64,000 nt of DNA from Vombatus ursinus (GCF_900497805.2 NW_020954617.1:2262751-2326750), one strand, 5' to 3'; counted from the first letter of the stretch, positions 35,117 to 48,047 are shown. Numbers and translations: made by a program. Notes: generated by a model from the sequence alone, not told the origin.

Positions 35117-35246
35117 TTTTTTTTTTTTGGCTAGGCAATGGGGTTAAGTGACTTACCCAGTAAGTGTTATGTGTCTGAGGCTGGATTTGAACTCAGGTCC
35201 TCCTGACTCCAGGGCTGGTGCTCTCTGTGCCACCTAGCTGCCCCTC
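35117..35246 (-). mobile_element. core-SINE (WSINE type) inside L1 ORF1
   Basis: T run, 'ggctaggcaatggggttaag', 'gaactcaggtcctcctgact', ending 'gccacctagctgccc'. A deletion removed part of the core near 35160. 'tctaattctaacttt' occurs on both sides of it (about 35105 and 35245), a target-site duplication. Confidence 0.9.
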
Positions 35247-35866
35247 TAATTCTAACTTTTAAGGAGTTGTTTTCCTCAGATTTTATACTTCCTTTTCCAT
35301 TTGGTCATTTGTACTTTTTAAGGAGTTGTTTTCTTCACTGCATTTTTTGTATCTCCTTTTCCATTTGGCCAATTCTACCTTTTAAGCATTTGTTTTCTTT
35401 TTCCAAGCTGCTGAATCTTTTTTTTTCATAATTCTCTTGCATCACTCTCATGTCTTTTTCCATGTTTCTTCTTCCTCTCTCATATGATTTTTAAGCTCCT
35501 TTTTGAGCTCTTACATGAGTTTCTTTGGGCTTGAGACCACTTCTCTTTTTTATTTGGGGTTTTCCCATAGGTGATTTAACAACGTTGTCCTCTTCTGAGT
35601 TTGTGTCATGGTCTTCCAAGTTAACTTTCTATGGTCAGATTATTTTTCTGTTCTTTTTTGCTTATCTTTTTTTTTTTTTTGGACTTTTCCCTTTCTCTTA
35701 AATTTGAGTCCTGATTCCACTGTTCTCCTACTTCTTGTGCTAATGGCTGCAGACCATGGCTGTTTACATGGTCCTGCACTTATGTTGCTCTGAGGCCCAT
35801 GAGCAACTCTCATGTCTGATGCTGAGGGGGTGGGGAGAGGGTGGCTGGCACTGGTGGGGGCCATAG

Positions 35867-36255
35867 AGTTCTAATAACAAAAAAAGTTGAGAATTTAAAA
35901 CCATGCAGAACAAAATACACAAAGTTTATTTTATTTCTTCTTACATAATGATATATCCTATTTAAGACAGCAGAAAAGTAGAAGGCTAGGAAAGGGGGTA
36001 GCCAACACACATGGCACTAGTGAGGAAGAGTTGGGCAAATGACCCCTTTGAATCTCAAAGCTTGTGTTAGTGAATAACAAAAAGTATATCTGAATAGGTA
36101 AGGTGTGATCAGGTTGTGGAATGCTTTAAAAACCACTAAGGTTTCATTCTTAATGTAAGAGCCTTTTCAGAGCCATCACAGATTACTGATACAAGTGATA
36201 CAAGAACAGTTCTGGTATGATAAAAGGCAGAGAGTAGCCAACTATTTTTCAACAA
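35867..36255 (-). mobile_element. probable L2 LINE fragment
   Basis: 'gatcaggttgtggaatgctt', then 'taaaaaccactaaggtttca', is like antisense L2 ORF2 ('...gtgaagggctttaaatgcc'). Only 36090-36250 is moderately clear. Confidence 0.45.
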
Positions 36256-38040
36256 AACAGAGGATAGAAAAAATTTGAAGGACTAATTTAAAATTATAAC
36301 TAGAGATTTGTTTTAGATATATGAATATATCAATATATATGAATATATATATATAATATTATATATATGAAAGCACTTTTCATATTTGGCATTGTTATAC
36401 TCTGTATCTATCATCAATATTATAGAAACTTTTGCATCATTTTACATCTTTTGGAGCAGGATATATGACCAAGTCACTTTATTCTCCTACTATCTGATTT
36501 TTTCATTTACAAAAAAAAGCAGTAGTAACAGATAATCTTTAAGGTATTTCCTGCCCCACCACCACTAAAAAAAAAGATTATTTCTAGCATGATATGGTTC
36601 CATATTGCTACTTAAAGAATGAGGTCTGAGTTAGAGAATTGGAGAGCATTTTGAAATTGTATGTATTCCTCTAACTCTATGATCATCAATTGAGCTAACT
36701 AAAGACCCAGTATTTGCTTGGCGTGAAATTAGATTTTCTGCCTATATCCTATTTTTCAGCTACTCCTGTTGTGTTTTTTTTGTCTTTGCATATTTTTAGT
36801 TTCTTTATTATTCCTCAATTATTCTCTATTTTCCCCATTTTATACTTGGTAAAGCTTGATTTGAAGAATGTGCACAATTTCCAAGCTATTTTAGGGTCAT
36901 CATTACCTAGCCTCATTTGTCAGTACAGCTATTTTCTAATATCTATTTTAGCCAATGCATTTGTAAAATCTCTCATTACTCTCTATAACCTCTTCTGCTA
37001 ACATATGGTCATCCTACTTATTTGCTATCCTTATCTTTTGCTTGCATGCAATAAATGGAACTTTTTAAGTATTTAAATTTCTGTTTAGCACATTGAAAAA
37101 TTATTTTGCAATGCATCGCTAGTTTTTACCCCACCCCCAACTCAACACACACACACACACACACACACATCTTGTTTCATCTTCATTAGGAATTAAGCCT
37201 TTCCTCTTTTAAAAATTAGCACACATTAGGACATTTTAGTAACTTTTCATCTTCACAGATCTATTGCCTTCTATTCATCTATACTTCATTTCATTCCCAT
37301 AATTTCTTAATTGTCCTAAATGATCTTTCTAAAACTGAAATGTGCTAAATTCTGTGGTTGGTATAACCTGAGCACCCTGAAGTTCTTAAACAGAAATTCA
37401 CATTTTAAAGTAAATAAATTAGGGAAAGCACCAAGAACAGCTGCAGTGGTGTGATAGACAGGAAGGGTTTTAAAGGACATGACAGAATAATGAAAGTCAT
37501 TTAATCTTTAAGTAATGCCTATGAATGGAGGGATTTGAAAGGATATCACAAGCTCCAAACTCAGCAGGGAAGGACATTTATGGGGGAAAGACTGAAGACA
37601 TTTGCAATTTCCTCACCAGGAATTGCAAACTTTCCAATAGTTAGTGCCCCTTTGTAATTAAACCCAGTTCTTGATCTGTAGTGTTTTGTATTCATCACAT
37701 TTCTCTAGGATCTGGAAACTGCAAACTAGATCATTTATATAAGTTGCCATCTTTCTGTTCTGATTGGATAATGAAACCAGTGAATGATGCCAAAGTAATA
37801 GCCAACTGATTCAATTCAGTTATAATTAAGCTTGTATAGGATGACCATGAGAAAGTAGAGAAATTAAATGAAGTCTGATAAATGATGAAAGGAGAGAAGA
37901 GAAAGGAAGACAGAAAAAAAGTAGCTGGATGCTGAATTTTTATATGGTATCTTTTAAAAGAATTAGTTAATCATTTTTCAACAAGCAAAATTTTTCTCCC
38001 TCTATCTCACGGTTATTCACCCCACCACTTGACTAAGAAA
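36256..38040. other. unassigned sequence with two microsatellites
   Basis: Imperfect TA tract at 36318-36370 and (AC)n at 37146-37171. No gene or dispersed repeat recognised. Confidence 0.45.
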
Positions 38041-38129
38041 GAAAAACAAAACTCCTGTTTCAAGAATGTTTAGTCAAGCAAAACAAATTTCTGCATTGAC
38101 TATGTTGAAAAGATACATATGTTATATTT

Positions 38130-38525
38130 CTCTCTGAGTCCTTCACTTCCCTTTGTGGAGGTACACAGCAAGTTTCTTCATGCATTCTCTGGAATCACAG
38201 TTGGCCATTATAGAAATAACAGTTTCTAAATCTTTCAGAGTTTTTGGTCTTTATGCAATTGTTATCATTGTACAAAATATTTTCCTGGTCCTGTTCACTT
38301 CACTCTGGATCAACTCATATAAGTCTTCTAAGATTTTCTGAAACAATCCCTATCATTAATTCTTGTGGAACAATAGTATTTTATCACATTTATATACCAT
38401 AACTTTCCCAGCTATTGCCCAATTGATAGAAACTCCCTCAACTTCCTTTGTTTTCACCTTTGGTCACTTAAAAATATAAAAGATCTACCATAAATATTTT
38501 TTAAATATCATTAGTTTGTTTCACT
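38130..38525 (-). mobile_element. L1 LINE 3' end fragment
   Basis: 'ggtcctgttcacttcactct', then 'ttatataccataactttccc', then 'attgcccaattgatagaaac': antisense ORF2 terminus, old. Confidence 0.65.
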
Positions 38526-40735
38526 TAGTACTAATCCCTCCCTTAATCTACTTCCTATCATATTTCTCTTTTCCCTTCTGTTTCCATGGATAGTAAAATG
38601 AATCTGTGTACCCAGCTCATTGTGTTTATATTCTTTCTTCCTCCTTTCACAAGTCCAGGTGAGAGTGAGGTTTAAATATTAACTGATCCCCTTACTTCTT
38701 CCTCTCTGTATAAGCTTCAACTTGTACACTAAGATTATGTGAAATAATTTTCCCTAATCATCCTCTCCTTCCTCTAATTATAATGTATTACTCTTCCCCT
38801 CCATTTCCAGTCTTCTATTAATATACTTATTCATTGTATTGATTTACTTAATCAGTCTGGTCATTTCATTGACTTAGAATTCCTCAGTATTTTAAAGTTG
38901 TTTATCTTAATAATATTGTTTTTGCATGAAATATCCTCCTGATTCTTCTCACTCTAGCTTGCATCAGTTCCCAGGTTTCTCTCAGACTAACTCTTTCATC
39001 ACTTTGTACAGCACAGTTCTGTTACATTCTAATACCATAACAGTTCAGCCATTCTCCAATTGATGAGCACTACCAAAGTTTCTGATTCTTTTCCATCACA
39101 AAGAAAGAGCTGTTATAATTATTTTGTATCTATGTGTATATACCTCCTGTCTTTAATTTCTTTGGGGTATAGATCTATTATTATGTCAGCAGGTCAAGGG
39201 TATACAAAAACTAATAACTTCTTGGTCACAGTTTGAAATTGTTTTCCAAAATGGCTGGGCAAATTCAAAGTTTTATCAATAGCACATAAATGTTCCTGTT
39301 TTCCGACAGCCTTTTCAGTATTTGTCATTTTCTGCTTTTATCAGCTTTGCTAATCTGATGGGTGTAAAGTGGTGTGTGAGTTGTTTTAAGTTACAATTAT
39401 CTAATTATTAATTATTTAGAGCATATTATAGGGTTATTGATAGCTTGAATTTCTATGAAAATTGTCTGTCCCTAACCCTTCACCATTTATAAATTGGGGA
39501 TTAGACATTCATCTCATAAATTTTAATAAGTTCTCTATTTATCTTAGAAAGGAGACACAATTATAGAGAAATTGCTGCAAGGATGTTGTCCCACTCTCCT
39601 GATTCTCTTCCAACTTTAACTGAATTGGTTCTTGTGTAAAAAAAATTTAATTATATATAATCAAAATTATCCATTTTAGATAGGTTCCTTTGAACATTCT
39701 ACATTTTTTTTTGATCATGGACATTTTTTTCTTACCCATAGGCCTGATAGGTAATTCCTTCCATGTTATTCTGACTTCTTTTTTGTGTCACCCTTTATGT
39801 CATATACTCCTTTGGAGCTTGTCTTGGCATGTGGTGTGAATTTTATTCTATATTGACTTTCTGCTCAGTGGCTTTCTCATTTTCCCAGTGATTTTGTTAA
39901 ATACTAAATTCTTTCCCTTGTAGCCGGGATCTTTAGGTTTATCAAATACTAGGCTTGTTTGCTTCTACATATTGTTTATCAGTTTTATTGATCAACTTTT
40001 TTATTTCTTAAAAAGTGTCTTTATGATTATAACTTTATTCTATAATACTACTAGCTTTTTTTCTTTCTCACTTTTTTTTACATTAGTTCCTTTGATATTC
40101 TTGATGTTTTGTTAGTCTATGTGAATTTTCTTATTATTTTTTCTAGTTGAATAAAATAATCATTTGGTAGTTTGATTAGTATGGAACTGAATAAGTAAAT
40201 TAATTTAGGTATTGTTATCATCTTTATTATATTGGCTCAGGCTACCCATGAGCAAGTAAATTTTCTCTAGTTATTTAGATCTGTCTTTATTTGTGTGAAG
40301 AGTATGTTTAACTGTGTTTATATAGTTCTTTTGTGTGCTTTAGAAGTAGACTACCAAGTACTTTGTACTTTCTGTAGGTATTTTGAATGCAATTTCTTGA
40401 TTTCTTCCTGTTTGATTTTATTCATAATATAGAGAATGCTGATTGTTTATGTGGGTTTATTTTATATCCTAAAACTTTACTGAAGCTGTTCTTTCAAATA
40501 CATTTTTGGTTAAGTCTTTAAGGTTCTCTCAGTAAACCATTTGCAAAAAGTGATAATTTTATTTCCTTTTGGCCTATACTTATTCTCTTTCTCCTCTCCT
40601 CTCCTCATTGTTATAGCTAGGCATTTCTGGCAACTGTTGAATAGTAATGATGATAATAAACATACTTGATTTACACTAGAAAGGCCTCTAGTGTATCCAC
40701 ATCACATATAATGCTGTCTCTTGATTTTAGGTAGG
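38526..40735 (-). mobile_element. old L1 LINE, ORF2 and 3' UTR
   Basis: A second ORF2 terminus appears at 39046-39110 ('cattctccaattgatgagca'). ORF2 then continues uninterrupted to 40735: 'catttataaattggggatta' (39484), 'gtggtgtgaattttattcta' (39831), 'ttattgatcaac' (39985), 'ggctcaggctacccatgagc' (40233), 'ttatgtgggtttattttata' (40447). The left part is 3' UTR. Two termini in tandem imply two L1 insertions or a local duplication. Confidence 0.85.
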
Positions 40736-40744
40736 TATAACAGT

Positions 40745-40995
40745 AGGTAGATGGCACAATGGATAGAGCAATGGGCCTGTAGTCTGGAAGATCTAAGTTT
40801 AAATCTTACCTTAGAAATTTTAAAACTCTGTGACCTTGGGTGTATCACCTAATTTCTCTTTATGTCAGTTTCCTCAGTTGAAAATTGGGATTAATAATAG
40901 CACCTACCTCACAGGATTGTTGTGATGATGGAATGAGATATTATTTGGAAATCATTTAGCACAGTGCCTGGCATATCATAGGTAATATACTGTAT
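40745..40995 (+). repeat. MIR-type SINE, near full length
   Basis: 'ggcacaatggatagagcaat', 'ctgtgaccttgggtgtatca', 'ttaataatagcacctacctc', 'gcacagtgcctggcatatca'. Confidence 0.85.
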
Positions 40996-42020
40996 ATTGA
41001 AGTAGGAAAGGAAAAAAAAATGAGCTCCCTAGAGGTACATAATAAGCCCAAGTCTCCTCTCATTGAGGGTAGAGTTGAACTCCATGAGAAGTAGTAGCTT
41101 TTTCTACTCCAAAGAATGTCTTGGTGATTCACAGGTTCCTCCAGGAGAGAAGCCATTTAATACAGGTTAAATGAATAAAATGTATGTATATATGCATGTA
41201 TACACACATATGTGTATATGTTTACCTATATGTACACACATGTATGTAGAAATGTGTGTATAACAGATATGTATGTATGTACCTGTAGATATGTACATAT
41301 ATGTCTATGTGTATGTGCATTTGGACCTTTCCAGATGAAAGATATCACAGCAAACATATATCAACCTTAAATTAACAAAATGGAAATGCACTTCTTTTCA
41401 GGACATATAAATTATATATGATGGAAAAATAAATTAAATTTTATTCACATTATCAGTTTTTGGTAATTCAAGTAGGAATAAATGATTTTAAGAAAAGAAA
41501 TAAAAGAAGTATAGCTAGAGATTATGTAAACTTGAACATGAAACTCACTAATTTAGTCATGTAGGATTGTGTTCAGCATGATTGCTTTTTGGAGATAGGG
41601 GCCTCAGAAGGGGATGGAAGAGGTTGTAAGTAATTATCTGGTTAAAAAAAAGGATATTTTCTAATGGAAAGTAGATTTATGGAATCATGAACTCATTATG
41701 ATCAAGGATGGAATGAATCTCATGAGGCTTAATTTCAAATATATTTAGTTTGGAGACTTCTGGATTTGATCCAGATGTTTTTAATTAAAAGTGGAAGGGG
41801 ACAGAAAAATCTGCCCAAATATATCCAGTAATACAAATATCACAGAGAGTGGAAGGTATGCTATAAAGATAAAACTATTAGTAGAACAGGCAAATAATTA
41901 ATGAAAGACAATATCTGATAAGAGCACTAATAAATTCCATGATCTCAGATGTCTACACAAAAATGCACACCCTGTGGATAATAAAACCCAATCTACCCTC
42001 ATCTAGAAAGAAGTACTCTT
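40996..42020. other. unassigned, with a TATG-rich tract
   Basis: 41180-41325 is an imperfect TATG/TACA/TG alternating tract. Otherwise nothing recognised. Confidence 0.5.
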
Positions 42021-42032
42021 TATTATTTTTAC

Positions 42033-42212
42033 TCTAAAACTCAATGGAAAGAGTACTGACTCTGGAGTCAGAGGTGTTGAGTTCAAATCCTGCTTCTGCT
42101 GTGTACTACTTGTGTGGCCATAGCCAAGTCACTTAATCTCCTTCTGGACAAGTTTGGACTAAATGGGCTCTGAGGTCTGTTCTTGATCTAGATCTATGAC
42201 CCTATGATATTT
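42033..42212 (+). repeat. MIR-type SINE
   Basis: 'caatggaaagagtactgact', 'gagttcaaatcctgcttctg', 'agccaagtcacttaatctcc', 'gatctatgaccctatga'. Confidence 0.9.
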
Positions 42213-42327
42213 TTTGCCTCTTGGTACCCTTAGATCCCCTTAGAATCTGTTTAAGTGCTATGTCCTAATAAAGGTAGAATTTTGCAGTGTTTTTTTAACA
42301 AGATTTATCTGTATAAAAGTTGCTTTC

Positions 42328-42405
42328 CCTGAGGAGTCTGTAAGCTCCTTGAGAGTAAGGAATGATTTATTGTTGCCTTTCTTTAGCATGGTGACTATAT
42401 CTACA
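42328..42405 (+). mobile_element. L2 LINE 3' tail, partial
   Basis: 'gtctgtaagctccttgagag' then 'taaggaatgatttattgttg'. Confidence 0.65.
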
Positions 42406-42519
42406 TCTAGATATGCAGATATATTTGTACAGACTCATGATTTCAACAGTATAGGGAGCTCCTAGTAAGGTGACTCCATTCATCAATACAGACCAGCAAT
42501 GCCTCTGCAACTTCAGGTC

Positions 42520-42660
42520 TTAAAGAGCCATCTGAGGCACTGAGGAGTTAGGGGCCTTATGCAGTCTCATACCCAGGATCTGTCAGCAATAGGACTTGGC
42601 CTCAGGTCTTCTAGACTTTAAGACTGAACCTCTATCCACTATTCCACACTGCTTCTCAGG
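42520..42660 (-). repeat. MIR-type SINE
   Basis: 'ctgaggcactgaggagttag', then 'ggcctcaggtcttctagact', then 'cctctatccactattccaca', in antisense order. Confidence 0.75.
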
Positions 42661-42854
42661 ATAGCACATAGTTTCCAACTAATCAATACTTGACTAGAAA
42701 TAAATTAAATTGATAGCTTTCTGAAACACACCCCCGCCACCCCAAACACACACTATTAGATATCAAGCAAACCTTGTGGCAATTTTGCTTGAATCTTTTT
42801 TTCTCCATTTATGAAATCTACATTCATACATATGCACATACATGAAAACTATAT

Positions 42855-42917
42855 ATTTTACATATATATGTGTGTGTGTGTATACATATATGCATACGCA
42901 TATATGCATATATACAT

Positions 42918-42959
<42 letters not shown>

Positions 42960-42960
42960 G
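42855..42960. repeat. (TG)n-(CA)n inverted microsatellite
   Basis: TATA/TG repeats on the left pair with CA/TATA repeats on the right around a TATGCATACGCATA centre, so the two halves form an imperfect 100-bp palindrome ending in (TA)n. Confidence 0.85.
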
Positions 42961-43574
42961 AAAGAATGAGAATATGAGAAAAAGAAAGGAGGAAGTGAGG
43001 GAGAGAGAGAACTATGATCTTAGTGTGATAGGGACTTAGCTACCTTTAGGAGGTCTCACTCTGTCTTACATATATCAACAACTTGAGCCAGAAGCCACTA
43101 GAGTGCTAGTAATGGTACTTCTGTCACTGGTGTGTGATGATCGTCATTATTCTAGTGCATGAAAGCATCTCTGAAAGAAAACAGCAGAGCTAATGGCATC
43201 CAGACTGAGAAAAGGAATAGGAACTTTCAACCTCACTAAGAACAGAAACCAATATTTTCTTCTATTAAACTAAACTAATGGAAGGAAGTTCCCAGCCATT
43301 TGAGAGCTAGCCAGAGTTGGAAATTGAAAAAGTCCTCTGACACCCATATACCTTACTGTATGTGGAGGGATCAGAATTCAGTCAGAGGTGAAATGTGAGA
43401 GCTGAGGCTTTGATTTATGTATTCATGCTACCCTGGAGAAGGAGCACTCACCTTTTTGTCGTTTCAAGCCAAGCTTCCTTAACGCTTCCGAAATTGGATG
43501 TTGTCCACCAGTGTTTCTCTGTTTACCTCACTATGTACTTCTACTTAGAATCAGTCTCTGGAGAAAAAATCATG

Positions 43575-43575
<1 letters not shown>
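42961..43575. other. unassigned sequence
   Basis: No recognised feature. Confidence 0.4.

Positions 43576-43576
<1 letters not shown>

Positions 43577-43614
<38 letters not shown>
43577..43614. repeat. (AC)n microsatellite
   Basis: About 18 uninterrupted AC units. Two forward frames across it show Thr-His repeats and are not genes. Confidence 0.95.
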
Positions 43615-43616
<2 letters not shown>

Positions 43617-43954
43617 TTTTCTTCTTCTGTTCCTCCGTCCCTTCCACCCCCCCTAAAATTTTGCTTGGAGCCAAGTTGTATTTCACAGCTGGCTTTATTG
43701 ATTTTAGTATTAGGTATCTTAGGATACCTGCATAATAAAGTGCCCTTATAAATGGTTATTGTGTTCCATTATAAAAGTACTGTCAGTATCTATGGACATC
43801 TCTCTTTTCTTCCCTCTCTTACTTCAGCAATTCTTCATTCTCTTTTCTCTCTATTCTCTCTATTCTTAATGTTGAAAATTCCTTTTTGAAGAGTTTTAAA
43901 ATGCTAACCTAGATTTATAGGATCATAGGATAGAGAACCAAGAAATGGTAGATG

Positions 43955-44226
43955 AAATATTATTTAGCACTGTGCTCAACTGTGAGGGTACAAAGAGAGG
44001 CAAAAGACAGATCTCCTTTTAAATAACTTTCTATCTAATGGAGAAGATCATATGCAAACACCTATGTACAAACTATAAATGGAATAAGTAGGAGAAAATC
44101 AACACAAGGCAGTTACTGGAATTAAAAGGGATTTGGAAATGAATTCTAAAGAAGGTTGGATTTTAGCTGGGATTTGAAGGAAGCCAGAGAAGCTAGGAGA
44201 TGGAAATGAGGAAAGAGAGCATTCCA
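43955..44226 (-). mobile_element. L2 LINE fragment
   Basis: 'ttagcactgtgctcaactgt', 'ttctatctaatggagaagat', 'ggttggattttagctgggat' then 'ttgaaggaagcca': antisense L2 near its 3' end. Confidence 0.75.
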
Positions 44227-44227
44227 T

Positions 44228-44490
44228 TCATTTATATTGTTGTTCAGTCATTTGAGTTGTATCCAACTGTTTGTGATCGCAGTTGGGGTTTTCTTGGCAG
44301 AAATCCTGGAGTGGTTTACCATTTTCTTCTCCAGCTCATTTTACATATGAGAAAACTGAGTAAAGAGCATTAAGTGACTTGCACAGGGTCATATAGCTTG
44401 TAAGTGTCTGAGGTCAGATTTGAACTCAGGAAGAGGAGTCTTCCTGACTCTAGGCTTGGCACTCTATCCCCTGCACCATCCAACTGCCTA
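44228..44490 (-). mobile_element. Mar1-type SINE, near full length
   Basis: 'attgttgttcagtcatttga', 'ggggttttcttggcagaaat', 'gacttgcacagggtcatata', 'gcactctatcccctgcacca'. It sits next to or inside L2. Confidence 0.95.
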
Positions 44491-44524
44491 TTCTGTGCCT
44501 ATGCAAACTTAGAGATTAACTGCT

Positions 44525-44670
44525 TCATTGCATATATGTAAATGAAGACAATGAGCCTTAGAAAGGTGATATGCCATTCTCAAGGTCATGTAGCTAGTAA
44601 TTAGCAGAGCCAGAAACCAAGTCCTCTGACTTCAGGTCCTAGATACTTTCCACTAGACTACAGACTTCAG
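44525..44670 (-). repeat. MIR-type SINE, partial
   Basis: 'gagccttagaaaggtgatat', 'aaggtcatgtagctagtaat', 'tccactagactacagactt'. Confidence 0.75.
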
Positions 44671-47047
44671 TGTCATACTTTTATAGGTATAACAGCTTAC
44701 GTGTGGTGACTGACCAAGGTAGGATACAGTCTTTAGTTATATCAGAGGGTTTTGAGAAGTGAAGTACAGTAGAAATTGGGAAGATCCTATCTGTCTAGAT
44801 ACAAGATTTTTTAAATTGCCTATTTAATTTTCTCCTTTTATTTGTTTTCTGGCTATATCTGTATTCCTTTTTATTTTTCAGTAGTGGAGTTCAATGAAAA
44901 TGGAAAAAAAAAATCTAGGCTCATATGAAGAACAACAGCACACAGCCTAAGTAACCAGTGCTATTTCAACTGAATAACAATTATATTTTTCCCCATACTC
45001 TTCTAGTCCCAATTTTACAGTGAGCTAAAGTACTACACATTATATTCTCTATGGGAGCTATTCTATATATAACACATGTTGCTCTGAATATGCAATGCAC
45101 TATGGAATGGAAGGAATACAATAGAATAGAATAGAAGATTAGACTAGGCTTCAGAATAACTGAAGTTACCATAGAAAATACCATTAGGCTAAGTATGTAG
45201 CACATTCTCATAAAGGATAGGCTTTCTGTGGCAATCTCATCATTACACTCTCCTCCTCCTTGTTTAAAATGTTTGTTGTCCTCAGCAAATTGGACAGAGT
45301 ATGTTTTGATCACACTGTTCATAATAGTTCTTTGGTTTCCTGGGGATATGAGATCATTGTCCTTTCACTTGGTTCCAAAGTGCCATAGAGGAGAAGGCAA
45401 TATAGCATAGTCAATATAGCACAGAACTTACACAGTCCCTCAGGCATCAAATAAAATCTGATTTTTTCCTGAATAAAGAGTTATACAGACTCATCAAACA
45501 AAGACCATTTTCCAAATTTTATCAGAAATTATTTTTTGCTTAGTACCTTACAAGGGGCTGCCTTAGTACTCCATATGGCCTTCACTCACCCACAGACAAT
45601 TAAAAAAGATACACACGACACACAATCCAGTTTCCCATATTAGAAGGAAAACATCCCTGTGGAGCTTCCCAGACCATATGTAGCTCTTTCTGTGAGGATG
45701 TAAACCCTGAGAACAACTAGAAATTACACCCTAATCTTAAGATAAGAAATATACTGTCTTGAGTAAAAACCATTCTTTGATTTCTTCAGTGCACAGGACC
45801 ATCCCAATTGGAGTTTATACCAAATTTCTAGGTGTCCTTTTCTACCCAGGACACACCAAAATATCTCTAGGGATCAGCATATCATAGGTATTCTTTTGGA
45901 CATGTAGACTTATTTCCTCCAAGGCCTCATACCAAAGGCCACCTGAAAATTTCCCCAATGAATCCTTATTACTGCAAAGGCAATTCTATTGAAATTTCAA
46001 ATACCCCAAAATAGGACCAGTGGATGGGAAATGAAAGAAAATAGGATTAGTCAAGACTCAACAAAATATAAATCTCTTATATAAATGGGTTTGTCACTTA
46101 AGGTTGGTTGCTTGGGATTTCTAGACCATCAGCCATACCTTATCCTATGAACCAGTGGGAAATAAAGCTATTACAATAAAGCATTTAGTCTCTTTAAAAG
46201 CAGAGAAAAATATAAACATCTGCTGAGCAGAAACATTATAATGAAGCAAAATGCCTACTTCTATTAGCCTTGATATTAATACCTACAAAGAATTCTATGT
46301 TATGCCACGTATCAGTACTTAAATGTTAATCTATGCAAAAAGTTGTCTTAAAAGTAATTGGTCTGACTTTTAAAGGAAAACATTGGAAAACTGACTATAT
46401 GGCCTAAAATGAGAGGAAAAAAAATAATGAATCCTGAACATTAGTGTACTGAAAATAATTGTTCCATGTAGAGAATTTATCCAATGTGTGTCAACAAATG
46501 GGAAGAGACTACTATTTATCCTAGGTGAAGCCCAATATATAGCTTTTATCAGCTCTGTGATAAAAATGACAAGGTGGCTTTGCCAGAAAACTGCTTGCTA
46601 CTAGGTCCTCTCAGGTATTTAGGGATTGGTCAGTCCTCCATCATAAATACACAGTGATAATACACAGTGCCTGTATACAATTTTTAAAATTGTCTAAAGG
46701 TGATTATGCATTAATGGATATTTATTTTCATTGATTGAGTAGTGCACATGTAGGAAAACAGAAATAGACCAAAAAAAATCCTTTACAACCCATAGAGCTA
46801 GTCCATCAGTGCTGACATCATGGACAAAAACTGAAGATAAAAACTCAGGCCTAGAATTGAAAAGGGGAAGACAGTAGGCTGGAATTGCATTTGGGGAATG
46901 GCACAGTCCTGTCAATCATCCCAAATTTCTTCCTGAAAGAAAATACCCTTTGAAAAACATGTATACTCTTCTATCAGTAACTGTGTCTGAGAGGCATGAG
47001 GAACTACAATATTTAAGGAATCAAACTTGCAGGTCATTGAAAAGACC

Positions 47048-47050
<3 letters not shown>
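44671..47050. other. unassigned sequence
   Basis: About 2.4 kb with no repeat family or gene recognised. The longest frame (reverse, 44981-45322) lacks recognisable domains. Confidence 0.45.
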
Positions 47051-47084
<34 letters not shown>

Positions 47085-47085
47085 T
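47050..47085. repeat. (GA)n microsatellite
   Basis: About 17 GA units with one AAAG interruption. Confidence 0.9.
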
Positions 47086-47499
47086 GGTGGAAGTGAACAG
47101 GTTATAAGAACTTACCAATGACATATTGTTTACATATAGAGGCAAACAAAAATGGTATCATCAAAGAAATATATGACAGGAACCATAAGTGGTAGAGTTA
47201 TATAGTGAAAGTGAAAGCTAATTATTTTTGTGTGTTTAGTATTTGTGAATATCTGTGTATCTCACATACAGATACACATATATTTGTGTATTTATGTAAG
47301 TATCATTTTGTTATAAGAGCTGCAAGAAGACCGATCACATATTTACATTGTGTATATGAACATATGCGTGTGCATTATATATGTATATGCTTTGACACAC
47401 TCATAAATAACTGAAGATAGAATCAGCCGTTTACTAAATCTGCATTTCTTGGTTGCAAAGAATTGGCAAAGGCAGAGACTTCAGGTTGAGACAACAATA

Positions 47500-47925
47500 A
47501 AGAAAACAATAAGGAAGCTATTGCAACAGTTCTGGGGAAAGGTGAGGAGGGCCTAACCTAGGCTGTTATCTATGTGAATATATAGAAAAAAAGATGTTTA
47601 GGAGAGATTTTGTATAAATGGATGTAACAAAATTTGTCAAATTATGAATACATATGGTGAGAGTGAGGAGGTTTAGAACTTGTGATTGGAATAAGGGTGG
47701 TACATTAGACAGAAATAGGGAAGTTCAAGAGATGAGCATGTGTCTGGTGGAGAGAAAGATCATGACTTCAGTTTGAGGAAAGTTGAATGTGAGATGACTC
47801 TAGAAAATTTGAAATGTTCAGTAAACAATGTTGGTTGTGGGACAGGAGCTAAGGAGAGAAACTAAGGCTGAACAACTAGATATGAGAGTCATCTGCTTAT
47901 AGAAGATAATTGAAACCATTTGGTC
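47500..47925 (-). mobile_element. L2 LINE ORF2 fragment
   Basis: 'aggaagctattgcaacagtt', 'gacagaaatagggaagttca', 'gacttcagtttgaggaaag' and 'gagtcatctgcttatagaag' are antisense L2 ORF2, in order. Confidence 0.8.
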
Positions 47926-48047
47926 AATCAGCTAAATAAGAGGTTGTAGAGAGAAAAGAAAAGAGGACTCAAATTCATTAAGCCCTCATATTTTACAGTG
48001 GTCATATACTTGGATATTAAGAACACACCTAATATTGACTGATAGCT

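Larger units (their letters stand above)
33400..35866 (-). mobile_element. L1 LINE with a large internal deletion
   Basis: On the reverse strand: the end of the 5' UTR (35866-35640, same type as the 27.8-kb L1, with 'atggtctgcagccatta' reversed); ORF1 (about 35620-34540, coiled-coil QME/KLIE-type heptads, then NIRITGLPES at about 34960); then, at about 34505-34540, a direct jump into the last third of ORF2 (34500-33620, for example 'attccccaattcatgggcat' at 33911); and the 3' end at about 33400. Endonuclease, RT core and most of ORF2 are absent. Both termini seem to belong to one insertion, but no target-site duplication was found. Confidence 0.8.

Noticed and set aside
43395-43751. 118-codon forward frame with Thr-His repeats
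   Set aside because: It spans the (AC)n microsatellite; the parts on either side have no recognised family.
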